Positions 24,926 through 33,895 of a stretch of 64,000 bases of DNA are shown one piece after another. The first letter of the stretch is position 1. Each line of letters starts with the position of its first letter. The notes under the pieces are model-generated. The model was not told the origin of the DNA, did not search any database, and was given only the letters and a program-made list of their open reading frames with translations. Source of the stretch: Pseudomonas lijiangensis (lineage in GTDB: Bacteria > Pseudomonadota > Gammaproteobacteria > Pseudomonadales > Pseudomonadaceae); NCBI RefSeq assembly GCF_018968705.1, contig NZ_CP076668.1, positions 1,054,001-1,118,000 on the forward strand. Direction: 5' to 3'. A program made the translations under genes and the position numbers.

Positions 24926-27700
24926 ATGGATTGGCAGTTCGCCAACTTACATCGATACACGCCGACACTCGCGATTGTTGATCCGCGTCGCTTGGTCGTG
25001 CGCTCTGTCGCCTGGTACCGCAAGCAAGCCAGTGACGCGCCTGTCGTGCGTATCCATCGCTCGATCTTTGATCCTGCCGGTCGGCCGATTGGCAGTCACG
25101 ATCCCAGGCTCTGGGAAGGTGACGCGCCGGCCAACCTTGTCAATATTCACTCCCTCAGCGCTCAGGTGCTGGCCTGCGAAAGCGTCGATGCCGGTTGGCG
25201 GGTTTCATTGCCGGGCGAACATCGTGAATCGGTGCAAACCTGGGACGGGCGAGGCACTGTTCGGCGCCTGGAGCATGATGGTCTGCTCAGACCAACAGGT
25301 GTTTTTGAAAATGACCAATGTATCGAGCGCCTGACCTATGGGGAGGTTGATTCGGCTCCCCGCAACCAGTGCGGCCAGTTGATTCGCCACGACGACCCGG
25401 TAGGCACGTGTTTGAATACCGAGTGTGCTCTGACCGGCGCAGTGATCGAGCAGACGCAGCACTTCCTCAAGGACCTCACTCAACTCGACTGGCCCGAATC
25501 AGAGGCCGAACGCGACGCCCTTCTGGAGACCGGCAGCGGCTCGACCACGAGCTGGGCCTATAACCCGCTCGGCGAGGTCATCGGACAAACCGATTCGCAG
25601 GGTAATGTTCAGCGCTTTGCCCAAACGGTGGCAGGTGAGTTGCAATCCTGCCATTTGCAACTCAATGGGCAGCCGGAGCAGATGCTGGTCAGCGATATTC
25701 GCTACGACGCCCAAGGCCGCGTCGAGTCGGAAACGGCAGGGAATGGCGTCATCACCACTGCGCGGTATGGCGGTGAAGATGGTCGGTTGCGTGAGCTGAA
25801 AGCGGCCCGCAACGCTGGCGAATCATTGCAGGATTTGATTTACGACTACGATCCGGTGGGCAATGTGATCAGTATCGAAGACCGCGCCCAGCCCATTCGT
25901 TACTTCGCCAATCAGCGCATCGAGCCGGTTTCGACGTATCAATACGACACGCTGTATCAACTGACAGAAGCCACGGGACGAGAGCTGGCGCCGGCCAATC
26001 ACGGTCCCGTCTTTGCAGATTTCCAGAGCCCGCCAGACCCCACACAACTGGCCAATTACACACAGACCTATGACTACGATGCAGGCGGCAACCTGCAGCA
26101 ATTAACTCATGTCGGGTCGCAAAATCATTCCAGAGCACTGGTGACCGCCAGGCATAGCAATCGAAGCTTGCCCGTGGTCAACAACCAGCCGCCTAGCGAA
26201 GAAGAGATTGCCGCAGCGTTTGACGCCAACGGTAATCTGCTGGCACTGCAAGCCGGGCAAGCCCTGAGTTGGGATTTGCGTAATCAGTTGCAGGAAGTAA
26301 GGCCGGTGGTGCGTGAGTCCGGCCTCGACGACAGCGAGCGTTACATCTACGACGCCAGTGGTCAGCGCCTGCGCAAAGTGCGTACGACCCAGGCCAAAGC
26401 CGTCACCCATCTGGCTGAAGTGCGCTACTTGCCTGGGCTGGAAATCCGCACCGATACCGCCACCGGAGAAACCTTGCAGGTCATCACGGCACAGGCCGGG
26501 CGCAACGGCGTGCGTGTTCTGCACTGGCAGGCCGGAAAGCCAGCCGAACTGAACAACGATCAATACCGCTACAGCCTGAACGATCATCTGGGTTCAAGCA
26601 CCCTGGAACTGGATGCTCAGGCACAAATCATTAGCCAGGAAAGTTATTACCCGTTTGGCGGCACGTCATGGTGGGCAGGTCGCACTGCGATTGAAGCCAA
26701 CTATAAGACTGTGCGTTATTCAGGCAAGGAGCGGGATGCAACCGGGTTGTATTACTACGGTCAACGGTATTACGCACCGTGGTTACAGCGCTGGAACAAT
26801 CCGGACCCGGCGGGAGCCGTGGATGGGTTGAACCTGTTCTGTTTTGTCCGGAATAACCCGTGCAGCGGTTTTGATCATGACGGCAGGGGATATAAAGGTA
26901 TTAACGATGAGATTGAGAAAGGAACAGAGCAAGATCGAGCGATTATATACCGGGGTTTGAAGGAGATGAAAAAAGCGGGCGAGAAGGGGTTGGTAGCGGA
27001 TATTGATCTTGCTATCGAGAAAAGCTTGTTCCTGATGAAGCGTGAAGTGAATCGTTTGAAGAAGAATGATGTGTCCTCCCTTTTTAAATTCATTGGTATG
27101 CCACTTCCTGAGAATTTGAGTGATTCAAAAGGCTATATAGGGCATGTGATTAGCGGTTACGAAAAACTCATCAAAGCTATGTCTCGCTATCAGAAAGGTG
27201 GGGACTTGCGTGAGCAGTTTGTTTTTGTGAAAGACGTCGAGAATGAGCAGCGCTTAGCGCATGTGGGCAAGGATGATCCACACAAACGTATATTTTTTAC
27301 AGGAAACTTTCGGGTGCAAAATCCCGTGTCAAAAATCGGAGTTCTCATCCATGAGATATCGCATCTTGAGTTGCAGACCAATGATGATTTTTATTACGAA
27401 AAAGCCTGGTCGTTTGTATCTATGAAGCCCGATACCGCGACCAACGCTTTGGGCAATACAATTAAGAATGCCATTGAGAAAAATGTTCGCTTACGAGAAG
27501 AGTACAAACCCAAGGGGCCTGGCGCTCCATCATTCAGAGCATGGTTGACCACTGTCGCGGATTTCTGGAGTGTTTATACCATGTCGCAAATAACGCCTGA
27601 AGAAAGTGCGAAGTTTCACAGCTTATCCAAAGACCGCTTCGTTCAGGTCCGGAGTAGAAGCAGTGACCGTCCTCCGCGTAGAGAGGTGTTGTGGCAGTGA
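24926..27700 (+). CDS. RHS/TccC-type toxin 1 with aspzincin-like C-terminal domain
   Basis: A 924-residue protein. Residues 1-640 form the TccC/RHS shell: the TccC N-terminus HRYTPTLAIVDPRRLVVRSV, many YD repeats, and the core motif GLYYYGQRYYAPWLQRWNNP where self-cleavage normally occurs. The last 285 residues are the variable toxin part; they carry the zinc site H809-E-I-S-H813 followed by TNDDFYY, the HExxH...D arrangement of aspzincins. TccC proteins normally sit in Tc complexes; no TcA or TcB gene is present here. The ATG at 24926 follows GAGG at 24913 and fits the family start. The first 1.9 kb is almost identical to the gene at 28700; only the toxin part differs. Confidence 0.85.
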   Translation: MDWQFANLHRYTPTLAIVDPRRLVVRSVAWYRKQASDAPVVRIHRSIFDPAGRPIGSHDPRLWEGDAPANLVNIHSLSAQVLACESVDAGWRVSLPGEHRESVQTWDGRGTVRRLEHDGLLRPTGVFENDQCIERLTYGEVDSAPRNQCGQLIRHDDPVGTCLNTECALTGAVIEQTQHFLKDLTQLDWPESEAERDALLETGSGSTTSWAYNPLGEVIGQTDSQGNVQRFAQTVAGELQSCHLQLNGQPEQMLVSDIRYDAQGRVESETAGNGVITTARYGGEDGRLRELKAARNAGESLQDLIYDYDPVGNVISIEDRAQPIRYFANQRIEPVSTYQYDTLYQLTEATGRELAPANHGPVFADFQSPPDPTQLANYTQTYDYDAGGNLQQLTHVGSQNHSRALVTARHSNRSLPVVNNQPPSEEEIAAAFDANGNLLALQAGQALSWDLRNQLQEVRPVVRESGLDDSERYIYDASGQRLRKVRTTQAKAVTHLAEVRYLPGLEIRTDTATGETLQVITAQAGRNGVRVLHWQAGKPAELNNDQYRYSLNDHLGSSTLELDAQAQIISQESYYPFGGTSWWAGRTAIEANYKTVRYSGKERDATGLYYYGQRYYAPWLQRWNNPDPAGAVDGLNLFCFVRNNPCSGFDHDGRGYKGINDEIEKGTEQDRAIIYRGLKEMKKAGEKGLVADIDLAIEKSLFLMKREVNRLKKNDVSSLFKFIGMPLPENLSDSKGYIGHVISGYEKLIKAMSRYQKGGDLREQFVFVKDVENEQRLAHVGKDDPHKRIFFTGNFRVQNPVSKIGVLIHEISHLELQTNDDFYYEKAWSFVSMKPDTATNALGNTIKNAIEKNVRLREEYKPKGPGAPSFRAWLTTVADFWSVYTMSQITPEESAKFHSLSKDRFVQVRSRSSDRPPRREVLWQ
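24941..26839 (+). repeat. Duplicated TccC shell, copy 1
   Basis: This stretch matches 28715-30613 almost base for base with a constant offset of 3774 and no net insertion or deletion. The last shared bases are GAACCTGTTC; after this the toxin domains are unrelated at DNA level. Confidence 0.9.
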
Positions 27701-27710
27701 GCCAAAAAAC

Positions 27711-27758
27711 CCTCAACAACACCCTGCGGATGGGGATACGCAGGATGTTGCCGAGGGC
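27711..27758. terminator. Stem-loop after TccC gene 1
   Basis: An imperfect inverted repeat: CCCTC, a CCCTGCG arm, the loop GATGGGGATA, the arm CGCAGG and then GAGGG. It starts 11 bases after the TccC stop codon and follows a run of As, so it can act in both directions. A closely related stem-loop with the same loop sequence follows TccC gene 2 at 31505. Confidence 0.65.
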
Positions 27759-27846
27759 CTGTTGCTCTGTCAGCGGCAAGTTGCAAGCTACAAGCCTCAA
27801 GCTACTTGAAGCTTCCAGCTTCCAGCTTGAAGCTTGCCGCTATCTT

Positions 27847-27886
27847 TTACCGTTCAATCGTCTGGGTTTTCACGCCTGCTTCCAGC
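27847..27886 (-). pseudogene. Fragment of the algA 3' end
   Basis: On the minus strand this encodes LEAGVKTQTIER and a stop, matching the last residues of AlgA (LEAGVKTQTIAR) at 31635-31673. The repeat and terminator before it are also shared with the region ahead of algA. It shows that the block between the two TccC genes arose by duplication of the tccC-algA junction. Confidence 0.7.
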
Positions 27887-28010
27887 CGATTGAGCGTCGA
27901 AGCAAAAACGTTCCAACTAATCGGTGTCAACAAATGCCAAGCAACGTTACCTGAATCTCGAGTGGGGATAAACAAACGGATTACTCTATGGGTAGTCAGT
28001 CCGAGGACTT

Positions 28011-28095
28011 TCGGTCATCGATCCGCGTCGTCTGGTTGTGTGCAGTGGCTTGTTATCGCCTGCACGTCAATGAGGTGCTTGCCAGACTCGCCGCT
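28011..28095 (+). pseudogene. Frameshifted relic of a further TccC N-terminus
   Basis: From 28014 the frame reads VIDPRRLVV, the hallmark of the TccC start (AIVDPRRLVVRSV in the intact genes). Loss of two bases soon after breaks the frame; restoring them gives a continuation like VRSVACYRLHVNEVLA. Sequence differs from both intact genes, so it comes from a third, older copy. Confidence 0.5.
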
Positions 28096-28193
28096 AAGTT
28101 TGTCAAGCAGTGAAAATACCCTAAATAGAGGACTGTAACGATCAGGGACGAGTTGTCAGGCATAGCCCATGCCTTTGATATTGCCAGTATGCT

Positions 28194-28562
28194 TTGACTG
28201 GCCATGAAAATACTGGCAAGTATGGAAGTAGAACTACTGAGGCTTGTAGTTCCTGGCTTGCTGCTATCTCCCTCCTACTGCTAAGCCATATCGAAGTGGA
28301 TGAAGGCGATTCGGCAGTACCGGTGCCAGGGCATTTTTACTTGGAACACAATAATTATTACCCTATAAAGTTGCTGTGGAATACTTCTGCTCATGCCGTG
28401 AAATACAGAGTCTACAGGTGGTTCACTCTGATGGCAGAAGTCACCGGTACTGAATATCAGCCAAATGTCCAAGGCTATCATCGTTTTCATTTAAAAGCGG
28501 TTGATGCTGTGGGCAGGGAATCCAAAAGAACCGGACATGTATTCTTTTATCCGCCCAGTTAG
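28194..28562 (+). CDS. Small FN3-like reading frame between the TccC genes
   Basis: Up to 122 residues if started at the TTG at 28194; the true start is uncertain. The last 70 residues (PIKLLWNTSAHAVKYRVYR ... GTEYQPN ... YHRFHLKAVDAVGRES) have the pattern of a fibronectin type III domain: a strand with Trp, the Y.VYR strand and the AVDA.G.ES ending. No signal peptide is obvious. It may be a small accessory protein or a leftover of a larger one. The frame is intact over the FN3 part. Confidence 0.35.
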   Translation: MTGHENTGKYGSRTTEACSSWLAAISLLLLSHIEVDEGDSAVPVPGHFYLEHNNYYPIKLLWNTSAHAVKYRVYRWFTLMAEVTGTEYQPNVQGYHRFHLKAVDAVGRESKRTGHVFFYPPS

Positions 28563-28699
28563 GGCGGAGGCTGAAAGTTGGGAACTACACGTAATTTGAG
28601 GCTTCCAGCTTGCAGCTACTCAAACCGGTTATCCGAGGCTTTTGGCTGCCTACAGGTGCTGAACTAAGCTTCAAACAGTGATTCGTAGAAGCCTAAGCC

Positions 28700-31477
28700 A
28701 TGGACGGACAGCCTGCCAACTTACATCGATACACGCCGACACTCGCGATTGTTGATCCGCGTCGCTTGGTCGTGCGCTCTGTCGCCTGGTACTGCAAGCA
28801 AGCCAGTGACGCGCCTGTCGTGCGTATCCATCGCTCGATCTTTGATCCTGCCGGTCGGCCGATTGGCAGTCACGATCCCAGGCTCTGGGAAGGTGACGCG
28901 CCGGCCAACCTTGTCAATATTCACTCCCTCAGCGCTCAGGTGCTGGCCTGCGAAAGCGTCGATGCCGGTTGGCGGGTTTCATTGCCGGGCGAACATCGTG
29001 AATCGGTGCAAACCTGGGACGGGCGAGGCACTGTTCGGCGCCTGGAGCATGATGGTCTGCTCAGACCAACAGGTGTTTTTGAAAATGACCAATGTATCGA
29101 GCGCCTGACCTATGGGGAGGTTGATTCGGCTCCCCGCAACCAGTGCGGCCAGTTGATTCGCCACGACGACCCGGTAGGCACGTGTTTGAATACCGAGTGT
29201 GCTCTGACCGGCGCAGTGATCGAGCAGACGCAGCACTTCCTCAAGGACCTCACTCAACTCGACTGGCCCGAATCAGAGGCCGAACGCGACGCCCTTCTGG
29301 AGACCGGCAGCGGCTCGACCACGAGCTGGGCCTATAACCCGCTCGGCGAGGTCATCGGACAAACCGATTCGCAGGGTAATGTTCAGCGCTTTGCCCAAAC
29401 GGTGGCAGGTGAGTTGCAATCCTGCCATTTGCAACTCAATGGGCAGCCGGAGCAGATGCTGGTCAGCGATATTCGCTACGACGCCCAAGGCCGCGTCGAG
29501 TCGGAAACGGCAGGGAATGGCGTCATCACCACTGCGCGGTATGGCGGTGAAGATGGTCGGTTGCGTGAGCTGAAAGCGGCCCGCAACGCTGGCGAATCAT
29601 TGCAGGATTTGATTTACGACTACGATCCGGTGGGCAATGTCATCCGCATCGAAGACCGCGCCCAACCTATCCGGTATTTCGCCAATCAGCGCATCGAGCC
29701 GGTATCGGTGTATCAATACGACACGTTGTATCAACTGACAGAAGCCACGGGACGAGAGTTGGCGACGGCCAATCACGGGCCAGTCTTCGCAGATTTCCAG
29801 AGCCCGCCAGACCCCACACAACTGGCCAATTACACACAGACCTATGACTACGATGCAGGCGGCAACCTGCAGCAATTAACTCATGTCGGGTCGCAAAATC
29901 ATTCCAGAGCACTGGTGACCGCCAGGCATAGCAATCGAAGCTTGCCCGTGATCAACAACCAACCGCCCAGCGAAGAAGAGATTGCCGCAGCGTTTGACGC
30001 CAACGGTAATCTGCTGGCACTGCAAGCCGGGCAAGCCCTGAGTTGGGATTTGCGTAATCAGTTGCAGGAAGTAAGGCCGGTGGTGCGAGAGTCCGGCCTC
30101 GACGACAGCGAGCGCTACATTTACGACGCCAGTGGTCAGCGCCTGCGCAAAGTGCGTAAGACCCAGGCTAAAACCGTCACCCATATCGCAGACGTGCGCT
30201 ACCTGCCGGGTCTGGAAATCCGCACCGATACCGCCACCGGAGAAACCTTGCAGGTCATCACGGCACAGGCCGGGCGCAACAATGTCCGGGTGCTGCACTG
30301 GCAGGGCGGAAAGCCCGCCGAACTGGACAATGACCAATACCGCTACAGCCTGAACGATCATCTGGGTTCAAGCACCCTGGAACTGGACAAGGATGCTCAG
30401 ATCATCAGCCAGGAAAGTTATTACCCCTTTGGCGGCACCTCATGGTGGGCAGGCCGCACTGCGATTGAAGCCAACTACAAGACTGTGCGTTATTCCGGCA
30501 AGGAGCGGGATGCAACCGGGTTGTATTACTACGGTCAACGGTATTACGCGCCGTGGTTGCAACGCTGGATCAATCCTGACCCGGCGGGAGCCGTGGATGG
30601 GTTGAACCTGTTCCGCTTCGTTCGTAATTCACCTTTGCGCTACGTTGATAGTGAAGGCGCTAATCCGAACGATGTCATTGTTGCGCGGGGATTTTCTACG
30701 TTTACACCCCAGCAGCAAGCCAAGCTGAAGGATGCTGTTGATGTGGCTGTCGAGCTATTGCGGCTCACCATTGCTGAGCTGGGAAAAGATGAACCTGCCC
30801 ACGGTGTTTCAAAAGCCTTTGCTGCAGCTTATGGTCGGGATCTATCTCCGGAATTAAAAGCGCTGACTGTAACGGGGACACGGAAGGAATTAAGCGTACA
30901 GAAAAATTTTTTGTCATCCCTTCTTGGTCCGGCAAGGTCCCGAAAGCTTGAACTTTTCGACACGGATACTGATGTGTTGGCCACAACGTATATGACTGAT
31001 GAAATGTTCAGGAGGTTTTCCAGGATGCGAATATCCAGAAAGCACCTTGAATCACAACACGTGCTGATGGTTGCCCATACATTGATTCATGAAGCGTCTC
31101 ACGCGGTTAGTGGCACAGTGGATGTTTTTTACAATGAAGACTTTTCTCTTAAAACTCAAGCCAGTCCGACAAAGGTGAAAACATGGTCAAAGAAAATCAG
31201 AAAAATTTTGAAGTACACCGTGCTGGATGGACCGGATGAAGGTGAGCTTGACATACGCGATTATCAAGAAACCATGAAGACTCTCGATGAAAATGCAGAC
31301 ACAGGGGAGCGTCGAGCAGAAGCATTTGGTGATCCCCGCATTCGGACTTCGTTATTACGAATGAATGCCGACACTTATGCTGGACTTGTCATGGCTTCAA
31401 GACTTCCGGCAAGACTGATGGCCAAGCGATTGCGAACTGAGAGGAGTCGAGAGGCCATGCGTCAGAGAATGGCATGA
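28700..31477 (+). CDS. RHS/TccC-type toxin 2 with aspzincin-like C-terminal domain
   Basis: A 925-residue protein. Residues 1-640 are the TccC/RHS shell, nearly identical to the gene at 24926 and with the same core motif (GLYYYGQRYYAPWLQRWINP, then LFRFVRNSP). The C-terminal 285 residues are different and carry H797-E-A-S-H801 followed by GTVD (805-808), the classic HExxH...GTxD metal site of aspzincins, and a downstream NADTYA that resembles the M35 family NAD-Y motif. The toxin part is expected to be released inside the shell and act as a metallopeptidase in the target; this is inferred. The ATG at 28700 lies in a leader similar to that of copy 1. Convergent with algA. Confidence 0.85.
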   Translation: MDGQPANLHRYTPTLAIVDPRRLVVRSVAWYCKQASDAPVVRIHRSIFDPAGRPIGSHDPRLWEGDAPANLVNIHSLSAQVLACESVDAGWRVSLPGEHRESVQTWDGRGTVRRLEHDGLLRPTGVFENDQCIERLTYGEVDSAPRNQCGQLIRHDDPVGTCLNTECALTGAVIEQTQHFLKDLTQLDWPESEAERDALLETGSGSTTSWAYNPLGEVIGQTDSQGNVQRFAQTVAGELQSCHLQLNGQPEQMLVSDIRYDAQGRVESETAGNGVITTARYGGEDGRLRELKAARNAGESLQDLIYDYDPVGNVIRIEDRAQPIRYFANQRIEPVSVYQYDTLYQLTEATGRELATANHGPVFADFQSPPDPTQLANYTQTYDYDAGGNLQQLTHVGSQNHSRALVTARHSNRSLPVINNQPPSEEEIAAAFDANGNLLALQAGQALSWDLRNQLQEVRPVVRESGLDDSERYIYDASGQRLRKVRKTQAKTVTHIADVRYLPGLEIRTDTATGETLQVITAQAGRNNVRVLHWQGGKPAELDNDQYRYSLNDHLGSSTLELDKDAQIISQESYYPFGGTSWWAGRTAIEANYKTVRYSGKERDATGLYYYGQRYYAPWLQRWINPDPAGAVDGLNLFRFVRNSPLRYVDSEGANPNDVIVARGFSTFTPQQQAKLKDAVDVAVELLRLTIAELGKDEPAHGVSKAFAAAYGRDLSPELKALTVTGTRKELSVQKNFLSSLLGPARSRKLELFDTDTDVLATTYMTDEMFRRFSRMRISRKHLESQHVLMVAHTLIHEASHAVSGTVDVFYNEDFSLKTQASPTKVKTWSKKIRKILKYTVLDGPDEGELDIRDYQETMKTLDENADTGERRAEAFGDPRIRTSLLRMNADTYAGLVMASRLPARLMAKRLRTERSREAMRQRMA
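28715..30613 (+). repeat. Duplicated TccC shell, copy 2
   Basis: Partner of 24941-26839. Differences are few and concentrated in short patches, for example near 29640-29790 and 30170-30400, which suggests gene conversion in tracts rather than even divergence. Confidence 0.9.
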
Positions 31478-31504
31478 CCGGCATCGATTTGAACCAATAA
31501 AAAA

Positions 31505-31552
31505 CCCCCGGCAAACGTCTGCGGATGGGGATACGCAGATGAATGCCGAGGG
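31505..31552. terminator. Stem-loop between TccC gene 2 and algA
   Basis: CCCCCGGCA and GTCTGCG pair with CGCAGAT and TGCCGAGGG around the loop GATGGGGATA; a run of As precedes it. It lies between the convergent TccC and algA stop codons and probably serves both. Related to the stem-loop at 27711. Confidence 0.65.
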
Positions 31553-31634
31553 CTTGTTGCTCTGTCAGCGACAAGTTGCAAGCTACCAGCCTCAAGCTAC
31601 TTGAAGCTTCCAGCTTGAAGCTTGCCGCTATCTT

Positions 31635-33086
31635 TTACCGTGCAATCGTCTGGGTTTTCACGCCCGCTTCCAGCGCGCCGGAACGACCATACACATCTTC
31701 GTAACGCTCGATGTCGTCTTCGCCCAGGTAGCTGCCCGATTGGACTTCGATGATTTCCAACGGGATCTTGCCCGGGTTTTTCAGGCGATGGACCGAAGCG
31801 ATCGGGATGTAGGTGGACTGGTTTTCAGTCAGCAGGAATACGTTCTCGTCGCAGGTAACCTGAGCCGTACCGGATACCACGATCCAGTGTTCGGCGCGGT
31901 GGTGGTGCATCTGCAGGGAGAGGCTGGCGCCCGGTTTGACCGAGATGCGCTTGACCTGGAAACGGCCGCCCATGTCCACCGAGTCGTAGGAACCCCACGG
32001 ACGATAGACTTCCAGATGGTTCTGGGTTTCGCTGCGGCCCTGCTCGTTGAGGGTGTTGACCATCTGCTTCACGCCCTGGACCTTGTCCTTGTGGGCAATC
32101 ATCATGGCGTCCTTGGTTTCGACGACCACGATGTTTTCCAGGCCGATCACCGATACCAGTTTGCCGTTGCCGTGGATCATGCAGTTGCGGCTGTCCTGGA
32201 TGACTACGTCGCCTTTGGTGACGTTGCCGTTGCTGTCTTTTTCATGCACTTCCCACAGCGACGACCAGCAGCCGACATCGCTCCAGCCAGCAGACAATGG
32301 CACGACGCAAGCGCGCTGGGTTTTTTCCATGACGGCGTAGTCGATGGAGTTGTCCGGGCAGCAGGCGAAGGTCGCTGGATCGATTTCCACTGAACCTGCG
32401 TCCTGCTGGCTGCGCTCGAGGGTCAGCAGGCAGGTGTCGTAGATGTCCGGATCGTGCTTTTTCAGCTCTTCCAGGAAGCGGCTGGCGCGGAACAGGAACA
32501 TGCCGCTGTTCCAGTAGTAACCGCCTGCTTCGACGAATTCGGCAGCGCGTTTTTCGTCTGGCTTCTCAACGAAGTGCGATACGCGGCTCACGCCTTCAGG
32601 CAGCAGGGCATCGGCGGTGGATTTGATGTAGCCGTAGCCGGTTTCAGGCTTGTTGGCCGGTACGCCGAACAGAACCATTTCGCCACGCTCGGCTGCGACG
32701 GTGGCCAGGGCCAGTGCGCGCTGAAGGGCTTTCTGGTCTTCGATCACGTGATCGGCCGGCATGACCAGCATCAGCTCGTCGTTGCCTTCATTGACCAGCA
32801 TCATCGCTGTCAGGGCCACGGCGGGTGCGGTATTGCGCCCGAACGGCTCCATCAGGATGGCCTGGGTGTTGAGGTCCAGTGCTGCCAACTGCTCGTTTAC
32901 GATGAAACGATGCTCCTTGTTGCAGACCACGATGGGCTCTTGCATACCCTCGAACACCAGACGCTCCAGCGTTTGCTGGAACAGTGTGTGTTCGCCTGTC
33001 AGTGCCAGGAATTGTTTAGGGAATTGTTTACGCGAAAGCGGCCAGAGTCGTGAACCGCTACCGCCTGACAAGATCACTGGAATCAT
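31635..33086 (-). CDS. algA: AlgA, bifunctional mannose-6-phosphate isomerase/GDP-mannose pyrophosphorylase
   Basis: A 483-residue cytosolic enzyme. The N-terminal nucleotidyltransferase (residues 1-340) shows the signature GGSGSRLWPLSRKQFPKQFL and FVEKPD; the C-terminal cupin (from about 350) contains the type II isomerase motif YRPWGSYDSVD and the metal ligands in QMHHHRAEHW. It makes mannose-6-P and GDP-mannose, supplying AlgD. Last gene of the alginate operon, 128 bases after algF. A fragment of its 3' end is found again at 27847. Confidence 0.97.
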   Translation of the reverse strand: MIPVILSGGSGSRLWPLSRKQFPKQFLALTGEHTLFQQTLERLVFEGMQEPIVVCNKEHRFIVNEQLAALDLNTQAILMEPFGRNTAPAVALTAMMLVNEGNDELMLVMPADHVIEDQKALQRALALATVAAERGEMVLFGVPANKPETGYGYIKSTADALLPEGVSRVSHFVEKPDEKRAAEFVEAGGYYWNSGMFLFRASRFLEELKKHDPDIYDTCLLTLERSQQDAGSVEIDPATFACCPDNSIDYAVMEKTQRACVVPLSAGWSDVGCWSSLWEVHEKDSNGNVTKGDVVIQDSRNCMIHGNGKLVSVIGLENIVVVETKDAMMIAHKDKVQGVKQMVNTLNEQGRSETQNHLEVYRPWGSYDSVDMGGRFQVKRISVKPGASLSLQMHHHRAEHWIVVSGTAQVTCDENVFLLTENQSTYIPIASVHRLKNPGKIPLEIIEVQSGSYLGEDDIERYEDVYGRSGALEAGVKTQTIAR

Positions 33087-33214
33087 TTTGTTTCTCCAAT
33101 AGCATTCAATAAGTCAATAAGGGCTGTACGTGGTTTCTGTCGTTTCTGTCTTGTTCTTGTACTGCGCTAGCGGGTCCGTGGCTGACAGAGGCCATGAACC
33201 CGCCAACTTGATCT

Positions 33215-33883
33215 TTAGCGAGTTGCTACTGGTGGCTTGACCCACACTGGCGAGAGGTTGCTGCCGCTGCCGGTGATGTACAGCACGGCGGCTTCGCCAC
33301 GCTCCAGGGCCACAGGCTTCACGTCAGTGACTTTCTTGTCGCCGTCGTACAGCGCCAGGCTGACTTTGACCGGGTTGATTTCACGCTCGCCGGTGCCTTT
33401 GGCGCCTACGGTCTTGACCACTTCGGTCTTGCCGTCGGCAGTCTTCAGAGTCAGCGACTTGTCGCTGAGGTTCTGTACGCGAACCAGAGACTTCTGCTTG
33501 TTCTTGAACGGAGCTTCTTCAACCAGTTGCGGCTTGCCGCTGGCGTTGTTGACGATGGTGTAATAGTGATCACCCGCCAGTTTCACCGGCAGGGTCTGGC
33601 TGCCCAGCTTGGCGGTGTAGTCGCCCTGTGGCATGAAGCTGAACGCGGTGCTGCCCAGTGGCGCGACTTCGTTCAGGTTGGTGTTGCCGACGCTGGCGCT
33701 GATCTCGGCGTTGCTGGCGTTGTAGACGCGCACGAAGGTCGAGCCTTTCGGTGCGGTCGGGCCGTAGAGGGCGGAGTCACCGGCAAAGGCTTGCAGGGAC
33801 ATCAGGCCCAGGGTTGCAGCCAGCGCGCAGGTTTTGAACAGGCTTTTCTTGGCCGAACGATTTGGAGTGTGCTGTAGGGTCAT
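33215..33883 (-). CDS. algF: AlgF, alginate O-acetylation protein
   Basis: A 222-residue periplasmic protein with a signal peptide ending LQAFA before GDSALYG. It works with AlgI and AlgJ in O-acetylation of mannuronate residues. Two similar beta-rich halves are seen (KGSTFVRVYNASNAEIS and KSLVRVQNLSDKSLT). It starts 12 bases after the algJ stop. Confidence 0.95.
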   Translation of the reverse strand: MTLQHTPNRSAKKSLFKTCALAATLGLMSLQAFAGDSALYGPTAPKGSTFVRVYNASNAEISASVGNTNLNEVAPLGSTAFSFMPQGDYTAKLGSQTLPVKLAGDHYYTIVNNASGKPQLVEEAPFKNKQKSLVRVQNLSDKSLTLKTADGKTEVVKTVGAKGTGEREINPVKVSLALYDGDKKVTDVKPVALERGEAAVLYITGSGSNLSPVWVKPPVATR

Positions 33884-33895
33884 AATTGAGTCCTC

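Noticed and set aside
24926..31477. A complete Tc toxin complex (TcA, TcB, TcC)
   Set aside because: Only TccC-type genes are present; nothing resembling TcA or TcB is found in the window, so these are orphan TccC genes unless partners lie elsewhere.
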